The notes under the pieces are model-generated. The model saw nothing but the letters and a program-made list of their open reading frames with translations, made no database searches and was not told the origin of the DNA. DNA of 64,000 nt. Origin: Gymnopus androsaceus JB14 (taxonomy: Eukaryota > Basidiomycota > Agaricomycetes > Agaricales > Omphalotaceae). Each line of letters begins with the position of its first letter. The stretch's first letter is position 1. Positions 12,323-23,651 of this stretch are shown piece by piece. Made by a program: the position numbers and the translations under genes. The DNA lies in the NCBI GenBank assembly GCA_009733575.1, contig ML769721.1:1-64000 (forward strand), given 5' to 3'.

Positions 12323-13684
12323 TAATGATGGACACAAGTCCGGATCCGGAACAGGTATACCCGTGGGAATACCCGCAGGTATTTGACCTGCGGATCCCGG
12401 TACCTGTTTCCCACGGATCCGGCACAGGTCACAGGTCATCCTATGGGATATTATCAATGACCTGCAGGTACCTGTGGATCCGGCACCTGCAAAATTTCTG
12501 ATACTGAATAACACTATGTAGTAAGTACTCTACTAATTTTACTTATTAGTACTAGGTATTAATATTAGTACTAGTATTGCTATCAATATCTACCGCTATC
12601 TAGTCCAAGAATACCAGTAAGTACTGATACTTGAACTTACTATACTATGCTACCTAGCTACTAAGTATTGGTAACTGCTTACAAGTAAGTATCAGTAAGT
12701 ACTAAGCACTAGTATGTGTTTGTATTGGTGTTTACTTACAAGTTGCTACTTACTTACTAGTACTCACTGTTAAAATAACAATACCTACTTATACTTACTG
12801 TTGGTACTTAGTTAGTACTTAGCTACAGTCTTAATTACAAGTAAATATTGGTACTTACTTATTTACCAATTACTTACTAGTATGTATTAGTACTTACTCA
12901 CCTACTATTAAGTACTTACTACTAGTATATACATATATTATTGGATATATTAATATTTACTTACTAGTAATTAAGTTACTCACAGGTACCTGCAGGTATA
13001 CCTGTTGCGGATCCGGATCCCGGTTGACCTGTTTCACGGATCTTGACCCGGTCACAGGTCAGCCTTTTCAAGCCACATGTACAGAAGCAAACACAGAAGC
13101 AAAAAACTCTAAGGAAATTGATATATTCAGGGCAGTTTTGCATGGTTTCTCTTGATTCTTTTTTTTCTATAGGTCGTATAATATGCAAGAATTACGATCT
13201 GACTTTATCAGGATTTTTGAGGGCCTAAAAATGGCATCATAAATTAATTTATCTTTTGCTGCCAAAACCTGCCAAAAACCCAGAAGCAAAACTTTGGGCT
13301 AATTGGGCCTCTAGATATCCGCATCCCTTCGGGATTGCTTGTAGCATGGCTTTGCATGCTCATAGAGTAGATTGAATCTATTGTATGCCCGAAAATACCA
13401 CAGATTTCATGGTACAATTCATAATATTTCAAAAACTGAGAAAAATCGCATTTTTGGCATAGTGTTCATATATGATCTTATTATAATGGATTTATTATAT
13501 CTAAGCTATGCTAGTCATGTCCAGAAACCCTTCTAGAGGTTGTATAAAAAAAACTGCATCCTAAAATACAATCTATATGACTCAAATATCAAATATTTTG
13601 CTTCTGGGTATTTTTCGCTTCTGGGTTTGCTTTTGTACCTGGCGGATCCGGGTCAACCCGGATCCGGATTTTTGTCCATCTTTA
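12323..13684. mobile_element. hAT-like DNA element with 8-bp target duplication
   Basis: The ends TAATGATGGACACAAGTCC and GGATTTTTGTCCATCTTTA are inverted repeats. The element is flanked by direct copies of ATGACCAT (12315-12322 and 13685-13692), the 8-bp duplication typical of hAT transposons. The interior is non-coding: GGATCC-rich arms, a low-complexity GTACTTACTAGTA stretch (about 12510-12975) and a nested MITE at 13080. Removing the element restores coding continuity of the host pseudogene at Asp-His. Confidence 0.85.
13080..13637. mobile_element. ACAGAAGCAAAC-family MITE, copy 1
   Basis: It starts TACAGAAGCAAACACAGAAG and ends GGGTTTGCTTTTGTA, an inverted repeat. Related copies lie at 22229-22770, 42764-43644 and 57354-58238. 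It is nested inside the hAT-like element. Confidence 0.65.
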
Positions 13685-14329
13685 ATGACCATGCACCAAT
13701 GCTATTTGAATCTCAAAAGTCCATGGATCCTATTTTGTGGAAATCTCTGCCAAGTAAGACTAATGCTGAGGAAGCTATGCGCTTCAGCTTTTACCAGCAA
13801 TAAGGAAAGCAACATGACTTTCTGGAAGGCTTTAAGGCTCTCAAGAAAATTGCTGATACGTTTGAACTGAAATACCGCGCTATATCAGGTAATATTTTGT
13901 CAAGTTCCATCATAGTATGCTTACCCTTTGATTTTCAGTTGGCCAGCGGCCTGATTGGGGGCGGGAGAGTGCATTACAAAGGCATATCTGCAACACCAAG
14001 GCCTTGGGAATCTCAAAACAATCTCTTACTCGAGAGAAAATTGCAAAGAGAAAAGCTCGCCAAATACGCAATGATGGTCATCCCGAAGATGATTCTCACC
14101 TTCTTAAACAAAAGGATGATGATGATATTCATGCTGTAGAATAAGGAACTTGTCGTAAATCACATAAGCATGGTGATCATCTGAGGGATGAAATTGACCC
14201 ACCCATTCCAGGTTTACGTAAATGACAAAATGTTCATCACACTTCAGGTTGCCCCAATTTATATCTTCTTAGATAGTCCAAAGTGTAACAATCCAGTATC
14301 TAATATGATCAAAATCCACAGGAAATCCA

Positions 14330-14424
14330 GGGCCCCGCCTGGATTCCATGCACTAGTAAAAATAGTAGTGTATGGATTCCATGCACTAGTAAATAAAGTA
14401 GTGTATGGATTCCATGCATATGGC
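14330..14424. repeat. Short tandem repeat of GGATTCCATGCACTAGTAAA
   Basis: Units of GGATTCCATGCACTAGTAAA plus TAGTAGTGTAT recur at about 14341, 14375 and 14406, and again after the fold-back at 14820. The fold-back element therefore inserted into this array. Confidence 0.7.
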
Positions 14425-14817
14425 ATCAGCAAAAACTGTTTTGGGCCCAGGAGGATCTAAGTTCACCTAGTCCTCTTAGGCAACCTGAGGCATCCTAGTT
14501 GGCCCAGGAAAAAGGGTAAAACTTTGGACACCTCAGGTATCCTAGTCATCCTAGGTGTCCTAGGAGATCCTGGGATGTCCTGGGGCATCCTGGGGCATCA
14601 TGAGGCATCCTGGGATGGAACCTTTATCCTAGGATGCCTCAGGATGCCCCAGGATGCCCCAGGACATCCCAGGATCTCCCAGGACACCTAGGATGACTAG
14701 GATACCTGAGGTGTCCAAAGTTTTACCCTTTTTCCTGGGCCAACTAGGATGCCTCAGGTTGCTTAAGAGGACTAGGTGAACTTAGATCCTCCTGGGCCCA
14801 AAACAGTTTTTTCTGAT
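14425..14817. mobile_element. Large fold-back element (about 190-bp arms), copy 1
   Basis: The left arm starts ATCAGCAAAAACTGTTTTGG and the right arm ends CCAAAACAGTTTTTTCTGAT. Nearly the whole element pairs with itself around a 12-20 bp centre near 14620. The arms are built of short CCTAGG/CATCCTGGG words. A second copy lies at 44096-44469. Confidence 0.85.
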
Positions 14818-14869
14818 GGGAATCCATGCACTAGTAAATATAGTAGTGTATGGATTCCATGCATGCATG

Positions 14870-15835
14870 TCACATTAGTACTAGTTCAACCATTAGATTA
14901 GCTACTAGTCCGAGTTATCAGTACTAGTACCACCATTAGGTTAGTTACTAGTATGAGTTATTAGTACTATTATCAGCATTAGATTCATTCCTAGTACGAC
15001 TTATTAGTACTAGTTCAACCATTAGATTAGTTACTAGTACCACTCATTGGCACTGGTTCAACCAATAGATTAGTTACTAGTCCGAGTTATTAGTACTAGT
15101 ACCACCATTAGATTAGTTACTGGTCTGAGTTATTAGTACTAGTACAACCATTGGGTTAGCTACTAGTAGGGTTTTAAGGTCCAATTCAATTCAGTTTATT
15201 TGCTAAATTTTCAATGAATCATGAATTGCACCAGTGCAAGATTTTTTGAAACCTGGATGAACTGTAAACTGGCACTGGTTTAAATGGTCCATCAGTGTAA
15301 TCTTTAGCAGTGCATTTTTCAATGCAGTCCAATGCAATTCACAATTTAAACTGGCTTGAACTGGTCATTCTTATATCTAAAGATAGAGTACCTCAGCATA
15401 ATAATGCCAACCCAGCTGGTAATTGTCCTGTTTATCATGTATATACTATTGGAAATGTAGTTTCAGCATGATAAGAGTGCTCAAAGCTCTGTTTGTATTA
15501 ATATTAATTTGCACAGATTTAAACTGATGCAAGGCAGTTTAAGTAAATTTTCAAAAATTGAATGCACCATGAACTGGCACTGATTTAAACTGTGCATCAG
15601 TGCAGCCTTCAGGAGTGCATTTTGCAGTGCAATCCAATGCAATTCACAGTTTATTTACAGTTCATTGAATTGGACCTTAAAACTCTAGTTACTAGTATGA
15701 CTTATTGGTACTAGTACAACCATTAGATTAGTTACTAGTCCGAGTTATCAGTACTAATACCACCATTAGGTTAGTTACTAGTACAAGTTATTGGTACCAG
15801 TACAACCATTAGCTTACTTACTGGTATGACCTTAA
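14870..15835. repeat. ATTAGTACTAGTACAACC minisatellite, interrupted
   Basis: Degenerate units of about 45-60 bp built on TTAGTACTAGT, CAACCATTAGATTAG and TTACTAGTCCGAGTTA run from 14870 to 15167 and resume at 15688. A MITE sits between the halves. The same words recur at 34100-34310 and 35620-35680. Confidence 0.75.
15168..15687. mobile_element. MITE with GGTTTTAAGGTCCAATTCAA ends
   Basis: The left end AGGGTTTTAAGGTCCAATTC matches the complement of the right end GAATTGGACCTTAAAACTCT. The body has further internal inverted words (CACTGGTTTAAA, TGCAATTCACA). It lies in the middle of the minisatellite. Confidence 0.7.
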
Positions 15836-15837
15836 GC

Positions 15838-16200
15838 ACTGTTGCCCGCCCTCCCGGTGCTTATGGGTACTTATTTATCCAAAAAATGTCGGGAATCAGG
15901 CTTGATAAATCATCAAAGATCATCAAAATATTTCGGCATTATTGTTCCGCCCCCCCGGTGCATATGGGCACATATGGGCGCTCATTTGACTGCAGAACAT
16001 TGGGAATTGAGCTTGATAAATTCTGGAAAAATCATGAAAAATAGTGAAAATACTTGGGCATTGTTATCCCGCCCACCAGCACTTTTGGGTGTGTATTTTC
16101 CTGCCAAATAATGGGAATTGAGGTTGATAAATCTCGGAAAAATCATAAAAAATCATGAAAATATTTAGGGATTGTTTTCCCACCTCCCACTGATTATGGC
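15838..16200. repeat. Tandem repeat, period about 115 bp, four partial units
   Basis: Units begin near 15838, 15937, 16054 and 16167 with ATTGTT.CCGCCC..CCGGTGC. They continue through TGGGAATTGAGCTTGATAAA and AAAATCATGAAAATA. Short ORFs here follow the repeat and are not genes. From 16200 to 16570 I see only AT-rich sequence and CACAAT-type short repeats. Confidence 0.7.
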
Positions 16201-16679
16201 ACCTCATGCCTGAATGTTGTCATGTGACACATGTGACACTGTCACACTACATATACAGTAAACCTTAACCGTTGATGCGAAGTGGGATGGAAATGAAAAC
16301 AAAACCAACCCAAAACATAAAGTTTGGGGGCTGTTTAGACAGTGGAATGTATGGGTAGGTAGAGTAAGTAGTAAAACAGTATAAAACTGTTATGAGACAA
16401 TTCAAAACACAAAAACTATTGCTAACACGCAATACAATAAGGCCAACAGCTTACACACTGATGCCAAAACACAAGAAGGCCAATTGCTTCCACACAATTG
16501 CCTGAACACAATAAAAAGCCAATTGCTTGCACACAACTGCCACAAAAGCCAAATAAATCGCTAACACGCGATGTACAATACAACAATGAACACACAAACA
16601 ATAAGTACGAATCACAATGGGGCTTGTAGCGATGGGGGTGCGACAACCTGCTCCATTTCAACATTTTCCTCCCCTTCTT

Positions 16680-16872
16680 ATACCAAAAACTCCGTCCTTG
16701 TCCTGCCATCCTTCCTAGCCTTCCTGCCTTCCGCAGTCATCCCTGTTTCATCCCTCGGGTCCCTTTTGCTCCGTTTCCGATGCCCTGAAGGCTGCAAAAA
16801 GGTTCCGTTTATCCTATCTTTCCTATTTTGGCCTAAAGTCTTTCCCTGCCTTGGATCTACTTGTTCCTCCAT
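16680..16872 (-). pseudogene. C-terminal fragment of the gene split by LTR-like copy 2
   Basis: A Lys/Arg-rich frame (KRSKRDPRDETG and onward) ends here on the minus strand. It lies on the far side of the LTR-like insertion from the minus-strand pseudogene at 18.7-21 kb. It may be the basic C-terminus of that same gene. The link is positional only. Confidence 0.35.
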
Positions 16873-16919
16873 TTTCCAGCTAAACTAATGTCCACCCTGC
16901 CTTCCTAACATTCCGTCGG

Positions 16920-18674
16920 TGATGAGTTAGATTTGTGCTAGGTATGAAAACCGACCAAACAACAATCACCCCAATCAGATACAATCCAAAAGGTTTAATT
17001 TAATGCAAGGAAGGAGGTTGTCGAAGGTTCCCTCGACTACTAATTGATTCAAAGAGAAAAGCACCTGACAGTTGACACAGATAGTGCGCGATGAACAAGG
17101 TTTTATATTTGGAGGGAGGTTTTTGAAAAGCCAACTAACCTACGACGACGTGCTGAAGTAATCGAGGGGAAAGCAAACACCAAAGCACAGGTCAAGTACG
17201 CCAACTCAACAAACAACTTTGCGTATCTCGGGAGCCTTTACGTCGCTGCGCAATGATACTCCAACTCTCAGGGATTCCCGCGAGTTACCTAACAAGCTTA
17301 TACAACTGCCATGCAAGTCACTCGAGTAGGCATTTTTAACACACTCAGCGAAGAGCAGGCAAGGGGTAGAATCTGTTGGTAAAGCTAGGTAACACTCCGA
17401 GAAGCTTCCTCCCTAAAACTAGACCAAGCCGACACTTGGGTCCAAGACCTTTCCTAATCAACAACGGGCTCGTCAAGGTGTGCACGTTAGGCTCCACCTG
17501 CGGTCCTAAGACTGATGTGACCTCTCTTTGAGATGAAAACCAGGAATGCTCAACTTAATAGCTGGGAAGTAGAATGAATTGCCTCAGTATTATTGAGGTT
17601 ATAAGAAGGCCACCTGTTTCAAAGGTTGCAGAGGACAATGCAGACACGTCTGAGCATGTACGAATCACTACAGGTCCTAAGATAGAACTGCGTTTCAGGT
17701 ATCAAGTCTAACTTGTTATTCCGAGATAGAATAGCTACCCTTATATACTGAGCAAGATATATGAAAATAGGAAAATGAGAGAAACTGAGCGAGATAGGAT
17801 GAAACAGAGTAAGTAAAATAGAAAAAGATAAATAATGTCCATATATGCGTGTATACTATGGTTTTGCCTCGACGTTTTCCTGCCTCGTTTGTTTGTCTTC
17901 CTTGATTGGGTCGACTTTTGGGATTTTGGTCTGAATCGACTTGAGTCATTTGCCTTTTTACAAGGCTCGCCAGTTCCTTTAGCAGAACAGCCCTCGGAAG
18001 TATTTCTATGTTTTTCCTTGCCAATGGGAGACTGGTTATTATCCCTAGTTCCGCGTGGTCTCGAGTCTAGATGCCTGGTAGCATATGGATCTTGGTAAAA
18101 CGCTGAGGCTCGGATAGAAACACTCCTTGGTCCTTCCATGCTCTAGAAGTAGCTACAGCAAGTGGGTCATGTGGCCGCGTTGGACTGCCGCGGCTATATG
18201 CCTGGGCGCTTTCCAGCGAGCGTCAACTTTGAGGGCACTAGTTAGGGTACTTCCTCATCTCGGTCCACCTTGCTTCATTTAATAAACTTGAGTGTCGTTT
18301 AGACTCCTTGGTGAGCTGATCGCGGAAGCGATGCCTTGTTAAGACTTCGATCCCTTGGGTATATCCTTCGATGACCTAGCCTAGTATTACTGGTATGTGG
18401 GCTCGTTTATCTGCCTTGGTCAGCAACTTGTTATCCAGCAAGCTTGCCTTGCTACACCATACCGCGCATAGGACTTTTATTGAGGCGCATTCACAAAGTT
18501 AAGTATGGTACCATTGCGCATACTGTTACTCTGCAACCTCTTGGGTAGAATAGGTCCTTGGTAGATTTTAACTATCAGCTCGGGCTCACTATAGTTCTCT
18601 TATTGACCGTGTTTTGTTACAAACAGAACCTAGGATTATGCAGTTCTAGCCTTAGCCAAAAAATTGGCATATCA
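16920..18674 (-). mobile_element. LTR-like solo element, copy 2, inverted
   Basis: This is the reverse complement of 6477-8240, with only scattered substitutions and small indels. It begins TGATGAGTTAG and ends GGCATATCA. The high similarity implies recent insertion or gene conversion. It lies within a minus-strand pseudogene. Being inverted, it cannot be the partner LTR of copy 1 in one element. Confidence 0.75.
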
Positions 18675-19633
18675 GCAAAGAATAGCATTGGAGGCTAAAA
18701 GGAAAATGATGGGTGAGAACAAAAGTCAGAAGAAAAGTGGAGAAAGAAAGCAACATCTCACCAAGGGCTCCCAATAAATGGGATGGGAAAGTTCCAGCCA
18801 ATGGCTGTCACCATAAGCATCCCAAAGGTTGGCAATAGCAGGGTCGCAACTGGAGGCAATGTCAACATGAGCCCTGTGGTAAGCAGCCCCATCCAATCTG
18901 GGTCGTTCAAGAATCCTGGGAGGAGACCACAAACAGCAAGGAACAGGGGACCAACAGTCAGGAAGATTAGAAGAAGGGTCAACCAAGGGAGAGAATGTAG
19001 ACAGGTGAATGGGGGAAGGAACAGGAGGGGGAGTGGCCGCATGAGGCAAGTTGGGAGTCTTACGTGGGGGGGGGAGACACTATTGCAGGAGTACTACCAA
19101 GATGGAGCACAGGAGGAGTGGGGAGGGGAACCAATGCAGGAGCAATGACAGACTCTCCTAAACGCAACATAGTCACTCGAGAAGTCAAACCACCCAATGT
19201 CGAGGACCCAGCCTGTCTTTGGTGCCTATGCGAGACACCCAGGGCCCTTTGTTGACAATGAGCAGCCTTCTCATCCTGCTCCTTTTCCTGCATACTCTCC
19301 TGCCAATGCTGCCTGACTACCCTTGGACCCTTTGCTTCTTACAGTGCTGCTCTGCCTCCAAGCAATGCTTAGTCACCAGAGGCTATAGTGGTATTAAAAT
19401 AAACCCCTACGAGTTCTCGGAGGCATATTTCAATACTAGCAACAAGTTGTCAACCAGCCAAATATGCCCAGGGAACCCTAACCATAGTATGATAAGATGG
19501 GACCATATCTCGGGAACCAGTGGCTGTGGGAAAAAACGGAAATGGCTACACCCCTTTATTTTTCTCCCTCTTTCCAGTGGTGCCTCCGCTTAATCCTAAT
19601 CTAAAATTAGGATTATGACCAAATATAGTAATA

Positions 19634-19710
19634 AGCACTGTTTTGGTCAGGTCTCATTAGGGTAAGCACAAAGTGCTTACGCTAACATAGAGACCTGATC
19701 AAAACAGTGC
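19634..19710. repeat. Hairpin with about 35-bp stem
   Basis: GCACTGTTTTGGTCAGGTCTC at 19634 pairs with GAGACCTGATCAAAACAGTGC ending at 19710. The stem continues through GTAAGCAC and GTGCTTAC. Probably a nested fold-back MITE. Confidence 0.8.
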
Positions 19711-19730
19711 CAAACAAACAGTGAACATAG

Positions 19731-19830
19731 TTTAGGGTTAGGGTGGTTAGGGTTTAGGGGTTGAGGATAATAATGGGGGTGTGGGGGCTTGCCCCCACAG
19801 TTAAAATTAATCAGGGTTAGGGTTAGGATG
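19731..19830. repeat. Interstitial telomere-like TTAGGG repeats
   Basis: Imperfect TTAGGG/TTTAGGG units (GTTTAGGGTTAGGGTGGTTA, then GGGTTAGGGTTAGGATG) occur inside a transposon. TTAGGG is the telomere unit of many basidiomycetes. These are too degenerate and too internal to be a telomere. Confidence 0.6.
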
Positions 19831-21030
19831 TAAGGTAGGGCTAGGGCTGGGTGCAGGTGACCTACACAAGCATGGGAAAAGTGTCCATTTTTCCCATGGG
19901 CTCTTGTTCTCTCTGTATTGATATTTCTTTTCTAGGTAAAAGCTGTGCTGACAACTTGTTACAAATATTAAAATACACCTCCGAGAACTTGTCGGGGTTT
20001 ATTTTAATACTGCTAATGAACCAGCTGGCTTAGTCTTAGCCACAGCAAGATGAGCATCTCCCTGCTGTTTGAAGAAAAGGGCCTGGTTTGTGGCAGCAAC
20101 TTGAGCCTCCATAGCCTTGAAAGCCTCCAACTCTTGGGCCAGATCTGACCCAGGAGGGATAACTGTGTTACTGACACACAGAGGGACAAGGGGAACATGA
20201 TGTTGTGCAGGTGGAGGGATGCGACCTGTACCCTGGTGGGAGGAAGAGGGGAAGGCATGGGAGCGGTGGATGAGGGAACGACGGGAGGTTGGGCCACGGC
20301 AAACCAAGTTATATGACTGAGTTTGCAGGGAGAACTGCGGGGCTCGTAAGGTGAACCGAGAGTACTAACAGGACAATGGGACTGGGGTTGGGAGGGAGAA
20401 GATTGAGAGGTTGATGATTTAACAATACAACCACGACCCAGAGGACCAACTCACTCTGCAGAAGGAGGAGGAACATGTCGGATGGCCTCCTTGAGACTGG
20501 TGAAGAAGGGGGAGGACTGGCAATAGGAGTTATAGGATCAAGGATTCAAACAAGCCATCCAAGATTCGAACTCCTGCCTAGCCCAACTAAGAGGAGCATG
20601 GAATTGACTAAGAGAAATTTGAGTCAGGAGCAGGGCCAAACGAGAAATCGAAACATCACTTGGCAAACAGATGATATCGATAAGCAATGCCCAACAAGCA
20701 GCCCTTGTGGGCCCGCTGACAGGCATTGCATACCAACTTGGTGCCACTTGCAGCGCTACACAACTCGGATTTACCCTCACAGCAAATGCAATGATTCAGT
20801 TGCTTGGCAATCTGGTGCCACTTGTCATCCAGCACATCGACGTCAAAATGGCCACCGAGCTGGAAGACAGACTTTAATGCCTCATCAATTTCAGCAGAAG
20901 TTGCAGTCTGCCAGGAAACGGGGGGGACAGTGGAGGTTGGAGCTGGAAGGGAAGCATTGGGAGCAGCAGGATCAGGAGAAGGCAGGGAAGAATGCAAAAT
21001 ATTTGTCAAAAACAGAGAAAATATCACAAA

Positions 21031-21906
21031 ATGTTTGGTAAATATTCAAAAAAAAAAAGTGAAAAATATTGGAAAATATTTGACAAATATCAGTATTAGG
21101 GTTAACTAGGTTTACCTGAAAAAGCAAAACATTGCCAAACCTTGAGTTCACATAGGTCAGTGGTTAGGGGTTGGGGTTAGGGTAAGGGGTTAAGGATAAA
21201 AATGGGGGTGTGGGAGCTTGCCCCTGCTATTACTAGGTTAGGAGTGGGATTAGGGTTACCTCAAGTTACAATCAGGTTGAACTCAGGTTGCACTCAGGTT
21301 GTGCTTACAGTGACGGTGGTTAATGATGAACCACCCACATGGCTTATTGAATTGAATTGAATTGCCAGGTGGTTCATCATTAACCGCCATCACTGTAGGC
21401 CACCACCAGACTCTTAGGTTGCTTTAGTTTATCCTAGGATTTGAGGGACTCCTGGGTCACCCAGGTCACCTAGGTTGCTCAGGTTTCCTAGGTCATTCTA
21501 GGTAAGCCTATAAGGTTACCCTAGGTGGCCTAGGCACAGACTATTTTTGCTGACATCATGGGTATTCCTAGGGTATCCTGGTTATTTCTAGGGTATTCCT
21601 GAGTATCCCCAGGGTATCCTTATAAACACCTGCAAGGACTTGATGTTATCATCTGAATGAATGGATGTATTATTGGTTTTTTCTCGGAGATTGGTGTATA
21701 ATGCCTAATGCAACCTCCTAGCAGTATATGTATGCACTAAATATCCTTAAAAGCAATATTGATTGCCCAAAGATGTAATATTGTAAGCTTTGATTCATTG
21801 TAATCACAGAATTGATTGGTTCAAAATAAGGCATTCATTAGGTCTGTGTGACTATAGTACATATAACATGGCTGCATATTATTATATGTGGCCATTTTAT
21901 GTATTA
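21031..21906. other. Non-coding: telomere-like words, small hairpin, CCTAGG-rich stretch
   Basis: No gene is visible. 21165-21200 repeats GGTTAGGG-like words. 21306-21397 is a 92-bp MITE whose arms (TACAGTGACGGTGGTTAATG and complement) pair around an ATTGAATTGAATTGAATTG centre. 21420-21620 is rich in CCTAGG and GGGTATCC words like those of the fold-back elements. Confidence 0.6.
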
Positions 21907-23248
21907 TACTGTACAGTTTTGAATTTAAGTTCAGTAATGCATCATGCGTGGCACTGAACTGGGGCATTTTTGATCTTTGTAACGCATCACACTGGCCTCT
22001 GAACTTGTATTTTTCAGTGCTTATGAGGTAAATTTTGCAGCGGCTTTGCCGGCCACTATGAATTGAACTGAGTTCAGGTTTGTAACGCTGCCTGCTGGCG
22101 GCTGAACCATGAACTCAATGGGCTCAAGCCGTAACACATAACATTGGCCAAACTTAAATTCAAAACTATACAGTAGTACTCCTGAGATTGCAATTTAACA
22201 GAATTCAAGAGGTAGTCCCTGAAGAAGTTACAGAAGCAACCCTGATCTGAAACAAAATTACAAATTAGACACACAGAATGCAAATATTGATAGATTTTCT
22301 TGATTCTTTTTTCGTTCATGGTTGAAGATATGTCAGTGAAACAGATTATGAATTTTCCAGATTTTTTAAATGGTGTCCAGCATATCTGTAAAGAAAGTTC
22401 TGCTCCTTTCTCAAAAAGTATTGAAAACCCCCATCCGAAACATATGGTCTGAGGCAATGCACTATAGGAAACCTGCTGTTTTGTTTATGGGAGCCTACTC
22501 TCACATATTTATCATGATTGTTGGGTATATTCAAGTGCATATAGCACTGGGTTTTCACTGTAACAGGCCCATCTTAACCAAAAAAAAATGCTTTTTGGCC
22601 TAAAGAGCCATATTTAATTTTTGACAACATATTATGTAGATTTCTTTGGTTCCAGTATGGTACATCTGGGTCAGAGCACACTCAAATACTTGTTACGAAA
22701 AAATTACGGGGTCAAGTGGTGCTCTGCAAGCAAAAATATCACATGTTTTGCTTCTGGGTTTGCTTCTGTATATTCTGTATTAGGGATGTTTTGGGGCAAC
22801 AAATTTTGCTGCTCCAAATTTTGCCATAATGTACAGCAAATTTGGCTCCATAGAGTTACCTCTAAACTGTGTCACGCCATACAAAATTTGCTGTAAAACT
22901 TTGCAAATTTTGCCTCTGCCACTGGCAAAATCGGCCAGCCCAATACATCCCTATCATAGCCAGTATAATATATCATATTACTGTATAGTTTCAAATTTAA
23001 GTGCAGCCAATGTTATGTGTTACCGCTTGAGCCCATTGAGTTCATGTTTCAGCCGCCAGCAGGTGGCGTTACGAACCTGAACTCAGTTCAATTTATAGTG
23101 GCCAGCAAAGCCGCTGCAAAATTTACCTCATAAGCACCAAAAAATACAAGTTCAGAGGCCAGTGTGATGCATTATGAAGATCAAAAATGCCCCAGTTCAG
23201 TGCCACACGTGATGCATTACTGAACCTCAAATTTGAAACTGTACAGTA
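21907..23248. mobile_element. Composite of two inverted TACTGTACAG MITEs with nested elements
   Basis: A 269-bp MITE (21907-22175, ends TACTGTACAGTTTTGAATTT) is mirrored by a 270-bp inverted copy (22979-23248). Between them lie an ACAGAAGC-family MITE (22229-22770) and a TAGGGATGTT-family MITE (22781-22953). Either two inverted insertions trapped others, or the pair acts as long TIRs of one composite. No coding content. 23249-23650 also shows no gene. Confidence 0.7.
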
Positions 23249-23651
23249 TATTCTAAACCATACCATGTAAAGTAAGGACTTGGACCTGCCAGTATGGCAA
23301 TATCACTAGTCTTTAATGTACATGCCTTGCTTGATATGTACACTCCTAGACTTTCTAATCATTGCACATCACAGATACAGGGTCTGTTGAGACATGGAGT
23401 TGGTCTGTAGACAGATGAATGGACTGACTTCAGCCCTCAAATGCATACACATTTCCCGCTAGACGTATACATACACATGTCTGGCAAGAGCCAGGAAGTC
23501 ATAGAGCTTGAAATGGTACAGTAAAGACACTGTTATTGAGACAATTGGGATTACCTGAGCTTCTGGCCCGCTGTAAGGGAATCTGTCCACAGTTCTGGAA
23601 CGATCGAAAATGACCGAGAGAATGTTGAGAGACTTTGGCGAGCAAAGTAAA

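Larger units (their letters stand above)
12190..14140 (+). pseudogene. Broken transposon-associated gene of agaricomycete type
   Basis: Two coding blocks flank the element at 12323-13684. The left block reads FDHIVEVTHHEFPKLKEWF then DWWLHDDH. The right block resumes HAPMLFESQKSMDPILWKS then LPSKTNAEEAM, meets a TAA at 13801, and continues with a basic tail to 14140. I recall this W..WL..DHA.MLF pattern with TTNAEEAM from repetitive, transposon-linked agaricomycete proteins of unknown function. The premature stop and the insertion make it a pseudogene. Confidence 0.55.
19385..20014. mobile_element. TIR element with about 70-bp ends
   Basis: The left end TAGTGGTATTAAAATAAACC continues into GAGTTCTCGGAGG and AACAAGTTGTCA. 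The right end is its inverted copy (19950-20014). The interior is non-coding and contains a nested hairpin and TTAGGG-like repeats. It interrupts the minus-strand pseudogene. Confidence 0.8.
18730..21030 (-). pseudogene. Decayed repeat-family gene with Cys-rich motif
   Basis: Read on the minus strand from 21027, an Ala/Pro/Ser-rich N-terminus is followed by a Cys cluster (HCICCEGKSELC, then CNACQRAHKGC). This spacing resembles Cys-rich proteins found repeatedly in mushroom genomes. Later fragments include QELEAFKAMEAQVAATNQAL (about 20150) and a Pro-rich block (about 18990). Frames change several times and a MITE interrupts at 19385-20014. It is clearly broken; its function is unknown. Confidence 0.5.

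Noticed and set aside
12510..12980. GTACTTACTAGTA repeats as a CRISPR-like array
   Set aside because: They are low-complexity words without constant repeat and spacer lengths, in a eukaryotic genome.
6477..18674. The two 1.76-kb repeats as LTRs of one large retrotransposon
   Set aside because: They are in inverted orientation, and the sequence between them is Copia 2 pol plus other elements, not one internal region.
19731..21200. TTAGGG-like repeats as a chromosome end
   Set aside because: They are short, degenerate and internal to transposons, with genes and elements on both sides.
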